Source: Osedax fenrisi (Eukaryota; Annelida; Polychaeta; Sabellida; Siboglinidae). Taken from it: a stretch of 64,000 bases of DNA. Positions 12,436 through 24,089 of the stretch are shown piece after piece; the stretch's first letter is position 1, and every line of letters begins with the position of its first letter. The translations under genes were made by a program, and so were the position numbers. Below the pieces are notes generated by a model that saw only the letters and a list, made by a program, of their open reading frames with translations, was not told the DNA's origin and ran no database searches. The stretch covers positions 106,607,612 to 106,671,611 of the forward strand of contig OZ025239.1 of the NCBI GenBank assembly GCA_964019155.1. The letters run 5' to 3'.

Positions 12436-13747
12436 AGCTTTGGTGTATATAGTATATAGGATTCCTCTTACAACTTTACTAAATACTATATACTGATATA
12501 TATGATTATTAGAATAGTAGCGTAAATAATTCAATAATTCAAGTAATTAATAATTATTTATTGTTAATTATTCAATTATAATTTATTAATTAATAATTAT
12601 TTATCAATTATTATTATTAATTAATAATAATTAATTATATATTATTTTAATAATTATTAAGTATTTTATTATAATTTATTAATTAATAATTATTTATAAA
12701 TAAATTATTATTATTATTAATTAATAATAATTATAATTATTTATTAATTATTATAATTATTTATTAATTATTATAATTATTTATTAATTATTATAATTAT
12801 TTATTAATTATTATAATTATTTATTAATTATTATAATTATTTAATTATTATTATAATTTTTTATTAATTATTATAATTAATAATTAATTTAATTAATAAT
12901 AATTATTAATTAATTAATTTATTAATTAATTTATTAATTAATTTATTAATTAATTTATTATTATTAATAATAATTAATTAATTAATATCTCATTTTTGTC
13001 TTCGTTAACTTATTTTTAAATATTATTAAAAGATTTGAAGTTCTCGAGAACATCCCTAAATATGAGAGATTTGAAGTTCTCGAGAACTTGATATTTTTTT
13101 AAAGATTTGAAGTTCTCGAGAACAACATTTTAAGATTTGAAGTTCTCGAGAAGAACCAAGTATTTGAAATTTTACAGCACTAGTATATACTAATATAATT
13201 ATTTTATTAAAAATAATAGATATAAAATTATAATATACGATCTTAATAATCTTAAAATATGACTATTATAAATCTATATATATATATATATATATAAATA
13301 TATATATATGTATAATAGAATATATAACCATATAATCATATTTATATTAATAATGTATACTGTTCTTATCACCCTCCCCCCTCCCCGTCACATTAGATGC
13401 AGTTATATTATAATTAATATAATATTACATTAGTTATGCAATGATTTAATAATATTTAAAAATATATTATGATATATCATGTTATATGTCATATGTCATA
13501 TGTTATATCATATCATGTAATTACAGTTATCATATTATTATCATATAAATTTATTATTAATAATAGTGTCATTTTTCTATACCATAATGTATGATGAAAA
13601 TGTAATTGTAATGATATAATATCCAAAATTATGTTAAATATACAACATATTATGTATTTTTTATTTATATTTGTAATATTTATTAAATGGGATTTCCAGT
13701 AATATTAACTTTAATATGTAGTTTACCCTCAACATATGTATAATGTA

Positions 13748-13796
<49 letters not shown>

Positions 13797-14352
13797 TTAT
13801 GGTGTACATATTATGCAATTATAAACATCAATCAAGCCATGACGAATGCTCGTTATAACGGGGTATATGATTATAAATACGTGACAATGACGTGTTTAAA
13901 GATCAATTGACTAACATATATATATATACGTACATAACAGTGTGAATACATAAGTCGACGAGAAGCGATAAGTGCAGTGTTACATATTCGCATATATATA
14001 TATATATATATATATTCTACACAAAATATCATTATAATATATATACAGACAACGAATAACAAATGTATATATCTATAGGAAAATTATATCTAGATTTGGT
14101 TCATGTGAACGTGTTATACAGAATGCGAAAAGGAGAATATTGAGTTGGTTTGGCCATGTGTCTAGATATTACACATTGGCAAACATTCGTTTTGAATGTA
14201 TAAGGAAAAGATGACGCCCTAAAAGGAACTGGATAGATGATGTATAAGAGTAAACCGGTATGTCTGCACGATCCTTACTTGATGAAACGAAATACCGTTA
14301 TAGTTGGAAGAAATTGTGTGTCATATCATGACGTCATATCATGTTCACCTAA
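12333..14352 (+). repeat. Segment A, copy 2
   Basis: This is a second copy of the 7708-9710 segment in the same orientation. It includes the 20 bp-periodic AT stretch, the four palindromic CTCGAG motifs, the right terminal repeat (ending near 13191), and the LINE tail. The left terminal repeat of the inverted-repeat element is absent, so the duplication happened after that element inserted. Confidence 0.8.
14119..14352 (+). pseudogene. LINE ORF2 C-terminal remnant, second copy
   Basis: It has the same WFGHV-containing frame as the first copy, with the same TGA after IRKR and a TAA variant after IDDV. The shared stops show that the element was already dead when the segment duplicated. Confidence 0.6.
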
Positions 14353-14373
14353 GTCATGGGACTAGTTAACTTG

Positions 14374-14411
<38 letters not shown>

Positions 14412-15938
14412 TATATATGTAAATTATATAATATAATGTATATGTTTATACAACAGATAATATTTAATAACGATAAACATATCCACATATATAATATTAT
14501 TATATAATAACTGGTGATCAATACCTGTAACCTTAATTCAAGTAATATAATACGTCATAACATTAATAATGTAACAAAGTGTACTATACTTCGAGGGTGA
14601 AATTATAATTATTATTATATTATATTATGTTGCGATATTAGTAGGCTAATAATGATTGATATAACGTTGATCTTATCGTTATCTACCTTGGATAATATAT
14701 GTACATACCTAATAAATACTAGAAACGTATGTGAAACTTAAATATGAAATACGTTAAGTAAAATAATAATTTAAAAATAAATATAGTATTATAAAGGAAC
14801 ATTTATTTTAAATTAATATTTGTGATCTAGAGAATATTATAATTATTTTATTATTTATTATTTATTTGTTATGATTTTAGGTATATTTTAACATTTAATA
14901 TATCAGTGTTATTTAATATTAGCAACGTATGCCTTCCATATTGACACTATTATGCTTATAGCTAATTTAGCAATACATGTCATATTCATTATCCGAGTAA
15001 ATTAATATTACAAATACATACATTTACATTGATAAATTACATTATTTACATGCATAAATTATATAGATAGATTATAATTAGTATTGCATGTATATCTACA
15101 TACAATTTATTTATCATTTTATAATAATAATATAGTTACTTAATAGTAGCAATGATTGGATAGCAATATCATTAGTTTTGACTATAAAGTTTGTCATATG
15201 ATTGTTACACCTTAAATAAAAACGACAATATTGTTGATAAGTTTTCTGAATATATTAAATTAATATTTACATGTATGTATATAAATTATATATATAAATA
15301 ATAATATTTGTATGTATATAATTATCTTTCTCAGTCGACGGAAATTATTGTTTTTACATATTATTTAAATATGTAATTATAATATTAATTATATTTATCA
15401 GTTTTTAATAATCATTTACAGTTAATTTTAATATATCCTTTTAATGTATAATATATTCAATATATCACAGATCGAATTCTCTAGTAGGAAAAATATTTAA
15501 ATTTAGAATATATAGATGATATTAATATATTTATTAATAATTGAATGTTTATTTAAACACATACATACATTATAAATTATTTCCTAAAATATATAGAAAT
15601 AAATATAACTAAAATTATAAAAGTAGGTAATTCAGATACACCATTTGAAATATAATATAAACCGTAAGGAAATAAAAATAATAAAGTAATAATGACAAAC
15701 AATATAAGTATTAAAGATTGCCACATGATATCAATCTTTGGATATATGTATTGAATGTATTATGGGAACGAATGTATCTAATAGAGGGTGGGAGTGAATT
15801 ATATACCATAGACATAGCCTAGGACCAATATAACTAATGGCCCGAGTATTAATTTGTAAGTGACGGGAATATTGGTATAGAGAATAGGATAAGTATTATT
15901 TATAAGAGGTTAAAGGGAATATCGTTGTTCTAGAGTAG
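14353..15938. other. AT-rich intergenic DNA
   Basis: No exon, LINE motif or repeat family was recognised. There is a (TA)n tract near 14380-14408. The last 180 bp before the Gypsy element are less AT-rich but have no open frame of interest. Confidence 0.4.
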
Positions 15939-16157
15939 TGTGACGGTATCCAATAACAACTATAATCAAAGATTATAACAGGATACTGAACCCTGACATG
16001 TAAACATCACTCAATTAATATACGTCATCAATTAAACTAAACTATATAAACTAATACATATAAACATACTATCCGGTCAACCAAAGCAAGGTAAGCAACT
16101 ATTAGCGTATTAGTAGCTTAGCAAATATTAATAAGCCGTAACACAAGACACGTTATA
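15939..16157 (+). repeat. 5' LTR of Gypsy element 1
   Basis: 219 bp, starting TGTGACGGTATCC and ending ACACGTTATA just before the primer-binding site. It lacks the common terminal CA. About six differences separate it from the 3' LTR, including one indel. Confidence 0.9.
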
Positions 16158-16168
16158 TGGTGACAGCG
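16158..16168 (+). other. Primer-binding site, Gypsy element 1
   Basis: TGGTGACAGCG directly follows the LTR, the position of the tRNA primer-binding site; the leading TGG pairs with the tRNA CCA end. The same 11 bases follow the LTR at 61120. The tRNA was not identified. Confidence 0.65.
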
Positions 16169-16296
16169 TATATAATAATTTTTATAAATTTGTTCGTATA
16201 AAATATTTATTTATATATTATTTTGAAAAATTAACATATATATATAATATTATTTTACTAAATTGTAATCACGGAATATAAAATACAACATAAGTA

Positions 16297-17132
16297 ATGG
16301 CAGGATTAAAGGCACCGGAAGAGTTTGATTTAGATAGTTGTAATGCGAAACAAGAATGGAACACTTGGATAGAACAATATGACCTATATGCGTGCGCAAC
16401 AGAATTAGATTCAAAGGACGAGAAAATACAGATAGCAACATTATTGACATGCATTAGTGCATGTGCACGCAAAATATATGAAACGAGCACATTGGATAAC
16501 AAGGACATAGCTATCATGATAAAAGTAAAGGAAATGTTTAATAAATATGTAACACATTTAATAAATATACCATACGAAAGATGTGTATTTAATAGAAGAA
16601 TTCAACAGCAGCACGAGACATTTTATCAATTTCTAACAGAAATTCGGCGTCTAGGAAACATATGTGAATTAGAGAACATCACCGCATATGAAATACTGAG
16701 AGATAGGTTATTACTAGGATTACGCGATGAAAACCTAAGGAAACGACTACTGAAAGATAACAAATTAACATTAAAACTTTAATAAATAATTGTCATCTAG
16801 ATGAAACTGCAGAGAAACAAGATTATTCCATGCATATTAAGCAAGAAATAAACTACATTAAAGAGAGAAAACCTTATAACAAATCAGAACAAAGTCATGA
16901 AAAACAAGCCATTAAAAAATTGTTGAAATGTAAATTATGTGGAACCGAACATGTATGGAATAAAGAGTTATGTCCGGCGTTCAACAAAACGTGTTCAAAC
17001 TGTGGTAAACTAAATAACTTTAGGAAACAGTGCAGAAAACCAAGTAAACGAAGAGACGAAACCAATTGTATATATATACAGTTAGCGGTAAAGTGGCAAG
17101 TATTAAATAGATTGCCAGAGAAAATCAAATAA
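16297..17132 (+). pseudogene. gag: Gag of Gypsy element 1 (frameshifted)
   Basis: The capsid part runs from MAGLKAPEEFDLDS at 16297 to a frameshift near 16780. The frame resumes in another phase through 17132. The second part carries two zinc knuckles: CKLCGTEHVWNKELC is intact, while CSNCGKLNNFRKQC has Asn in place of the usual metal-binding His. Gag normally forms the particle and the knuckles bind the element's RNA. The frameshift and the altered knuckle indicate loss of function. Confidence 0.82.
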
Positions 17133-17650
17133 CTTTGAACACGAAATATGGGAAGATCACGTTACAGATAGACACCGGGGCCACATGCAACGTAATACCA
17201 AAACATATATATATTAAGTTAACAGGGGATAATAAACTGAGGAACATAATAACATCAACTGTGAAACATATATCAGTATACGGAGAAGGCAATTGGCCAG
17301 TTGTAGGATAAATTCTATTGGCGGTGAATCGAAAGAAAGAAGAGTGCACAATACGATGATTAGTGGTAGAAGGGAAACAATGTCATCCTATATTAGGTAA
17401 AAGGGCCTGTGAGAAGTTGAAATTAGTGAAAATAATTTATAATGATTCCATTAATCAGATAAAATCAACCGAAGAACTAATGACAAAAGAAATGATGGTG
17501 AAAGAATACAAAAATGTATTCAATGATAATGTAGGAGAACTGGATAGAGAATACACAATTAAGATGAAGGATAACGCAAAGCCAGTGAAACACGCACAAA
17601 TAAAAATAGCAATACCGTTACAGGAACAAGTGAAAAACGGAATTAGATGA
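17133..17650 (+). pseudogene. Aspartic protease and linker, Gypsy element 1
   Basis: The catalytic DTGA motif of a retroelement aspartic protease lies at 17171-17182. In the same frame there are a TAA at 17309-17311 and a TGA at 17357-17359. The frame continues through the linker (17363-17650) that leads into RT, then shifts near 17645. The protease would cut the Gag-Pol polyprotein. Confidence 0.78.
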
Positions 17651-17651
17651 A

Positions 17652-18470
17652 TTGGAGATGCAAGGAATACTAAGACAAGTGACTATATCAACGCCTTGGA
17701 TTTCGTCACTAGTCGTTACTAAAACAAATTCGGGAAAAAGCAGGTTATGTTTAGATCCGAAAGATCTAAATGAAGAGATTGAAAGAGAAAATTATCCATT
17801 ACCTACAATAGAAGACATTGCGACCAAACTGCATAAAGCTAAGATATTCACAGTGCTGGACGTAAAAAATGGCTTCTGGCATGTGAAACTAGCTGAAGAA
17901 TCTAGCTATTTGACGACATTCAACACACCATTTGGCCGTTATCGCTGGATAAGGATGCCATTCGGGTTATGTTCAGCTCCTGAAATATTTCAAAGGCGTA
18001 TGCATGAAATGGTCGAAGGCATGGATGGTATTGAAGTTATAGCTGATGATTTTCTAATATGTGGATGCGGAAATACCCAACAAGAAGCAATAAGGGATCA
18101 TAATAAAATATTGAGAAGATTTTTAGTCAAATGTGAGAAACAGAATCTACATTTAAATAGCGCCAAAGTAAAATTAAGAGAATCTACAGTAACTTATATT
18201 GTACACAATGTATCAGCTGATGGAGTAAAACCAGGAGAAGACAAACTGAATGCCATTCTACAGATGCCGTCTCCGAGAGATCCAACCGAAATAAAAAGAT
18301 TTCTTGGAATGTTTCAATACATAGATAAGTTTATCGATGGGTTAAGTACAAAAACAGTGAACATGAGGAAACTGATAAGGAAATACGTTGTATGGAACTG
18401 GACACAAGAACAAGAAGAAGAATTCAACAATTTGAAAACCAGCATCACAACAACACCCACGCTAAAATAA
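17652..18470 (+). pseudogene. pol: Reverse transcriptase, Gypsy element 1
   Basis: RT motifs appear in order: LCLDPKDLN, FTVLDVKNGFWHVKL with the first catalytic Asp, RMPFGLCSAPEIFQ, and the active site IADDFLI. The thumb and connection follow (FLGMFQYIDKF). A TAA at 18468-18470 interrupts the frame before RNase H, which continues in the same phase. The family assignment to Ty3/Gypsy is firm. Confidence 0.88.
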
Positions 18471-20121
18471 TACAATGGAAAGGAAGAGGTAATCATACAA
18501 TGTGATGCATCCAAATATGGACTAGGTGCGGTGCTACTCCAACAAAACAGACCAGTGGCTTACGCATCAAAATGTTTAACTGAAACTGAAGGTAGGTACG
18601 CACAGTTGGAAAAGGAGATGCTAGCTATTGTATTTGCTTGTAAGAAATGTATACAATACATATATGGTAAACCAAACATAATAATACACACCGATCATAA
18701 GCCACTCATAAGAATCATCAAGAAGCCACTAAATGACATATCAACTAGGCTACAGAAGATGCGACTAAGATTGCAGCAATATGACATAAAACTAGAATGT
18801 ATATCAGGAAAGGATATCAAGATAGCGGATACCTTGTCGAGGGATCTCCAAAGGAAAAAAGAGCTAGAAGATTTTTTACCGGAAGTAGTAAATGCAATAA
18901 CATTAGCGATAACTGAAGATAAAAAGAATAAAATAAAAGACCAAACGAACAAAGATGAAATATGCACAAAACTGATAGAATATACAGAAGAAGGTTGGCC
19001 TAATAAGAATGAAATACAGGAAACTATAATGTCGTATTACTCTATAAGAAATACAATTACCCACATAGACGGTCTAATTTTTAAAGATCAGTTATTAATT
19101 GTACAAAATACACTAAGAAAAGAAATGATGCAACAAGCACATGCGGTTCATGGTGGTATTGGTGCCTGTAGGCGTCGCCTAAGAAACATAGCATACTGGC
19201 CAGGAATCAACAATGATATAGAAAACTACATAATAACTTGTCCATCGTGCATCAAACATAGTGAAATACAAAATAAGAAAAAACCACTATTACAACATGC
19301 AAGAGGAGAAACACCATGGTCTAAAATCGGCATAGACTTATGTCAATTAGACAATAGAATCTTAATAATCGTTATAGACTACTATTCAAATTTCCTATCA
19401 GTAGAGAAATTAAGTATAACAACAAGTAAGGAATTAAAACGATATTAAAAATGTTTGCTATTCATGGTATACCGCAAGAGATTGTCACAAACAATGGTCC
19501 ACAATTCCGAAACGAGTTTAGAAACTTTACTCAACAATTATATATCAAACACATAACAACTAGTCCTTACTACCCTCCGGTAATGGAAAAGCTGAGAATG
19601 CAGTAAAGACAACTAAGCGAATATTCAAAAAATGTAATGGCTCTGAACAACTAGCAATACTTGAGCATAATAATACAACAACAGAAGGATTATATTTAAG
19701 CCCAGCAGATATCATGTTTGGAAGGAAGTGCAGAACAAAACTGATGGTACTGAAAAAGGTTTTAAAACCAAGACATGAACTAAAGGAAATGGAAGAACAA
19801 ATAGAAATAAAGTTGAGAAAACAGAAAATATATTATGATAGAGGTGCAAAGAAGAAACATAAAATAGAAAATCAAGATGAGATAATAATAATAAAACCAG
19901 GGGAAACTACATGGAGTGAAGGTAACATCACTGAAGAAATAAGAGATAGATCTTATAAAGTGGAGGTAGGTGGATAGAGTTATGTCAGAAATAGAATAGA
20001 CATAAAAACACTAATTAACAAGAACAAAGATGAATAGAAAGAGGTAAACAATGAAGAAGAGGAGACGATTAGACGGTCAGGTAGAAAAAGGAATAAGCCT
20101 GAACGCTACCGGGAAGAGTAA
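18471..20121 (+). pseudogene. pol: RNase H, integrase and C-terminus, Gypsy element 1
   Basis: RNase H shows CDASKYGLGAVL, YAQLEKEMLAI and HTDHKPL. The integrase zinc finger (HAVHGG ... YWPGI ... CPSC) and the first catalytic Asp (IGIDL) follow. A frameshift near 19440 leads to IVTNNGPQF, where the second catalytic Asp of the DDE triad is Asn. A second frameshift near 19577 leads to the segment with the Glu (NGKAENAV). Stops lie at 19975 and 20035, and the basic C-terminal tail ends at 20121. The integrase is certainly inactive. Confidence 0.85.
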
Positions 20122-20284
20122 ATATCTTCCAACACAGGGATGGTTTTTGTTTCTTTTATTCATTTATATTTTTACATTACTTTCGTTTCATTAAAAAACA
20201 TTATTATATCTTACTATTATTATCCTACTATATACTATTATTATTATACATGCTAAGGTTTGCTAAGCTACTATAGCTGCTTGC

Positions 20285-20299
20285 AGAAAGAAAAGGAGA
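20285..20299 (+). other. Polypurine tract, Gypsy element 1
   Basis: AGAAAGAAAAGGAGA is a purine-only run immediately before the 3' LTR, the standard site of plus-strand priming. Confidence 0.75.
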
Positions 20300-20517
20300 T
20301 GTGACGGTATCCAATAACAACTATAATCAAAGATTATAACAGGATACTGAACCCTGACATGTAAACATCACTCAATTAATATACATCATCAATTAAACTA
20401 AACTATATAAACTAATACATATAAACATACTATCCGGTCAACCAAAGCAAGGAAACAACTATTAGCGTATTGGTAGCTTAGCAAATATTAATAAGCCTTA
20501 ACACACGACACGTTATA
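20300..20517 (+). repeat. 3' LTR of Gypsy element 1
   Basis: 218 bp, matching the 5' LTR at about 97 percent. It is followed directly by the AGTAG target-site duplication. Confidence 0.9.
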
Positions 20518-20754
20518 AGTAGTATAAATATAGATGAAATGAAATCGAAGAGTATATCGATGAATGAATAATATATAGAATAAGTTAAATGGGGCTTTTA
20601 ATAAATAGGAACAAGGGAAGTAAGTGTTGGTGTGAAGAAGTATCGGAATTTCATCAAATGCATACACTGTTTTCACTAATCGTGATTAACTCGGATGTAT
20701 CTCTAGTTTAAACTCGTATTTAGCTTGATAATTTGGTAACACATTTAACACCAG

Positions 20755-21060
20755 CTGGATCCAATTTCAAATCGAGATTAATCCCAGATAAATCCCAGTT
20801 AAATCCAAGCTCAATTCGAGCTAAATCCTAGTTAAATACAAGTTTAATTCGAGAATAGTCCGAGTTCAATATAGTTAAATCCAAGACCAGCTCAAGAGTA
20901 ATCCAAGTTAAATCCAAGTTGAATCCAAGTTCAGCTCGAGATTAACCCAAATTCAATTCGATATAATCCTATCGGATTATGCTATAGTTAAATCCAAGCT
21001 TGGAACGGTAGTTCAGTACGATATTAAGTTTAAATCGAGTTAAAATATAGATATAACCAA
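20755..21060. repeat. Degenerate minisatellite built on AATCCAAGTT
   Basis: About 25 imperfect copies of a 10-12 bp unit close to AATCCAAGTTA, alternating with TCAATTCGAG-like variants, run through the segment. There is no coding potential and no flanking repeat to explain it. Confidence 0.6.
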
Positions 21061-21145
21061 GTTTAACTAGACATTACATTTTTAATATTTAACTAGATAG
21101 ATTCAAGTTAAGATATTAATCATAGTTTTGAGATATTAATTTTAT

Positions 21146-21452
21146 TTTTCTTCTTTTATACTAATACATCTATATTTTTGTTTAGTGTATTATTTTATAG
21201 TACTTATTATTTATTTTAGTTATTTATTTATAAATAATTAAATGATGATTACATAATTTTATGGCAAGTTCAAACAATTTATATTATTTTTCTATTTTAT
21301 TCATTGTATTGTATCTATGTAAACAGGAAGTCATCTAATATTTTATAATATTTTATTTATTTAGTTTTTGTTTGAACTTGCTTTAAAATTAAGGGTAATT
21401 GTCTCGATAAGCTTTAGCTTCTACAAAAACCCTGGTGCAAACCTAAATCTGA
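21146..21452 (+). mobile_element. 5'-truncated LINE copy (3' UTR only)
   Basis: About 307 bp match, in reverse complement, the 3' UTR of the LINE at 49081-52641. Both end at AACCTAAATCTGA and are followed by short A/T-rich repeats (here ATA units). Truncation to the 3' end is typical of target-primed reverse transcription. Confidence 0.75.
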
Positions 21453-22248
21453 TAATAATAATAATAGTTAAATATAAGTTTAAAACGTTATTAATCCAAG
21501 TTCAGCTAAAGTAAATAAATTGAAAAAATTAAACTTATAATATAAATAACCAATTAATTAAAACAAGATTAATAAATTATACTACACATTAATTACTGGT
21601 TAAATCTAAGGTAGTTTTCAGAAATATCAGTTTATTTTATTAACATTTATTTTAACTTATAACGTTCAAAGAATATATATATATATATATATAAATTTAA
21701 TTATATAATTATATAATTATATAACTTATCTAATAACATAAATAGTTATATTATTAATATATATTAATTTAAATATATATTTATATATTAAACAACTAGT
21801 ACTTGAATTTTATAGTAAACTTCGATAATATTATTTTTTCTACTAAATATGAATTATATGATAATTCATTTGAATTGAATTTAAAATAATTGTATAAATA
21901 CAAAATTTAATTTTTTTTAATTTTTTTAAATTCCGTTTATTATTTTTTTATTTTCTATTCAATTTGTGATTACACTTGTCGTTTCATGTAAATGCCATGC
22001 AACTTCTGTGAGTTAAATACAATAAATATAAGAATATATAAAAAATTGTGTGTGAATATTTATTATAACTTAATAAATATATAATTCCCAAAAGTAAATT
22101 ATATGAATCTTATTTAATACATGATACATGGGAATACATTTGTTTTAAAATTTGTATATTTATGATAAAGTTCATTATAAATTTATAATTTTAACTGCGC
22201 TTTATTATAAATATTATTTATTTATAAATTATTTATAAATATTATAGA

Positions 22249-22294
<46 letters not shown>

Positions 22295-22604
22295 TATTGT
22301 ATGTACATATCCTAATAGCGCATATCATAGCTCTTAATCTGATTTTAAAATTATTTAAATAAATATGTAAATATATTTGACTTTGATTTGTTGAGAATTT
22401 TTTAATAATAAATTATAGTATTAATATGTACCAATATGTAATTAAATATACTCCTTTAAGAAAATAAAGTACATTGTGTATTATCTACCAAACCATTAAA
22501 ATAGTAATATATATATATTAATTAAATATTAATAAAACTCATATACATACCTAATAATATTGTATATATTTACAATGTATGTATGGCCTTATTTCCTCAC
22601 TGAC
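21453..22604. other. AT-rich DNA without recognised genes
   Basis: Low-complexity A/T with a (TA)n tract at about 22252-22290. Nothing else was recognised. Confidence 0.4.
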
Positions 22605-22704
22605 CAGATTTGGAATCATACGACCATATTTCATCTGAGCAGAAAAGACCCATCATTCGAGCTATATTAGTATTTAAAGATGTGTTTCCTCCCATTGTTA
22701 TCAT
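22605..22704 (-). CDS. Candidate isolated exon of unknown family
   Basis: On the minus strand an ATG at 22704 opens 33 codons, beginning MITMGGNTSLNTN and ending EIWSYDSKSG, before a GTCAGT donor. The composition is less AT-biased than the flanks and looks protein-like. The donor matches one used in the cassette gene. No partner exon was found. Confidence 0.25.
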
Positions 22705-23238
22705 TAATCGATAATTATAACAATAATTAAATATAATACTATCATTCAAGAGGACTGTGAAAAATATGTAAATATTACTATTTAATATAAATGTAACATG
22801 TATACAAAATACTATATGCTCTATATATATATTTAAAATATATAATATATTTAATATACTCTATATTGCGTATTTATATATATATATATATATATATATT
22901 TAGACTGTATTATATATTTGAAATATGAGTAGTATCTAGTTATACTTTTCTTGGAGTTATATTAGATAGGGTCTTAAAATATTATTTAGAAGTGATCATA
23001 TATAATTGAAATGAAATGAAATGAAATGAAATGAATTTATTATTTTAAAGAAACAATTAGAATAATATATATAATAAACAATTATTTGCGAATATAATAA
23101 AAATAGTTCCTTTTAATGCATATAAAGAAGTCTTTTTTAAGACGTATATGAATTATACACCAGATAGAGAAAAAAACAAATATTAACAATACACAAGCAA
23201 AATATTCAATACATTGTTTGTTGTAGGTTAGAGGCTCA

Positions 23239-23294
<56 letters not shown>

Positions 23295-23487
23295 TAAGAG
23301 ATAGACATATATGTGTCAAATGACTTGATGACGTTTCAGCTTTTAGGTAAAGGTTTCTCTAAATCATATGTCTTGGGTGCCTATCTTCCACCACAAGATA
23401 GGCTGCTGACATCCCTACCCCCGGAGACCTATCACCAGGCATCCAACACACACATGCCGATCTCAACTTTAATATACAAATCAAATT

Positions 23488-23535
<48 letters not shown>

Positions 23536-23700
23536 AATATAAAAAATATATAGCCTCTAACATAAATAAAATATAAAACAAAGAAAAAACAAAATTTAAA
23601 TAAAATCAATTGTTAATAAACTGAATTTTTTAGATATTTCATATAAATATTAATTATATATTTTTTTATTTTATTTTTATTTCAATTGTGTATAAATAAA
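22705..23700. other. Microsatellite-rich stretch with repeat remnants
   Basis: It contains an (ATGAA)n run at about 23010-23036, resembling a LINE 3' tail on the minus strand, and (TA)n tracts at 23240-23291 and 23490-23532. Between them is a 150 bp segment of normal composition (23310-23470) whose origin was not recognised. ORFs here mostly read through the (TA)n tracts as Ile-Tyr repeats and are not genes. Confidence 0.4.
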
Positions 23701-23862
23701 TGGTCGTCTCTCGTTACAACCATGGATGCCTTAACATGAGAACCGCTTCGAAGGGACATTAGAGCCATATATGGTTATTAGTGAAAACTTTATATAAGTT
23801 CCTAGATGGGATGAAAGGAATCCACCAAATAAAATAACAATAACAATAACAATAACAATACT
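23701..23862 (+). mobile_element. Probable LINE 3' terminus with (AACAAT)n tail
   Basis: A segment of normal composition ends GATGGGATGAAAGGAATCCA, then AATAAAATAACAATAACAAT and further AACAAT units. A unique 3' UTR ending in short tandem repeats is the signature of RTE/CR1-type insertions. No coding part remains. Confidence 0.4.
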
Positions 23863-24089
23863 TATATATGTGTGATAATCATACACTAAAATATGCGAAT
23901 ATTCTATCTGCATTACGACCAGATCAGTATATTTCTGATATTATAATTACAATACCCCGACAATTCTTAAATAGTTCATCATAATCAGAAAATTAATATG
24001 ATTACATTGAATATTAACTAACTAATAACATAAATGCCTCACAACATCTCAACAAATCATAATTAAATAACTTGATGACATTTAATTTT

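Larger units (their letters stand above)
15939..20517 (+). mobile_element. Complete Ty3/Gypsy LTR retrotransposon, mutated
   Basis: The element has two direct LTRs (15939-16157 and 20300-20517), each starting TGTGACGG. They are flanked by the 5 bp target-site duplication AGTAG at 15934-15938 and 20518-20522. A primer-binding site follows the 5' LTR and a polypurine tract precedes the 3' LTR. Internal order is gag, CCHC knuckles, protease, RT, RNase H, integrase, as in Ty3/Gypsy. The coding region carries several stops and frameshifts, so it is not autonomous. The LTRs differ at about six positions, suggesting a fairly recent insertion. Confidence 0.93.

Noticed and set aside
16250..16517. Antisense ORFs over gag of Gypsy element 1
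   Set aside because: Shadow frames of the gag coding strand.
17309..18470. Possibility of a variant genetic code or stop readthrough, from many in-frame stops in retroelement ORFs
   Set aside because: All three stop codons occur together with frameshifts and lost catalytic residues, and the host exon chains end at and avoid ordinary stops. Decay is the simpler explanation.
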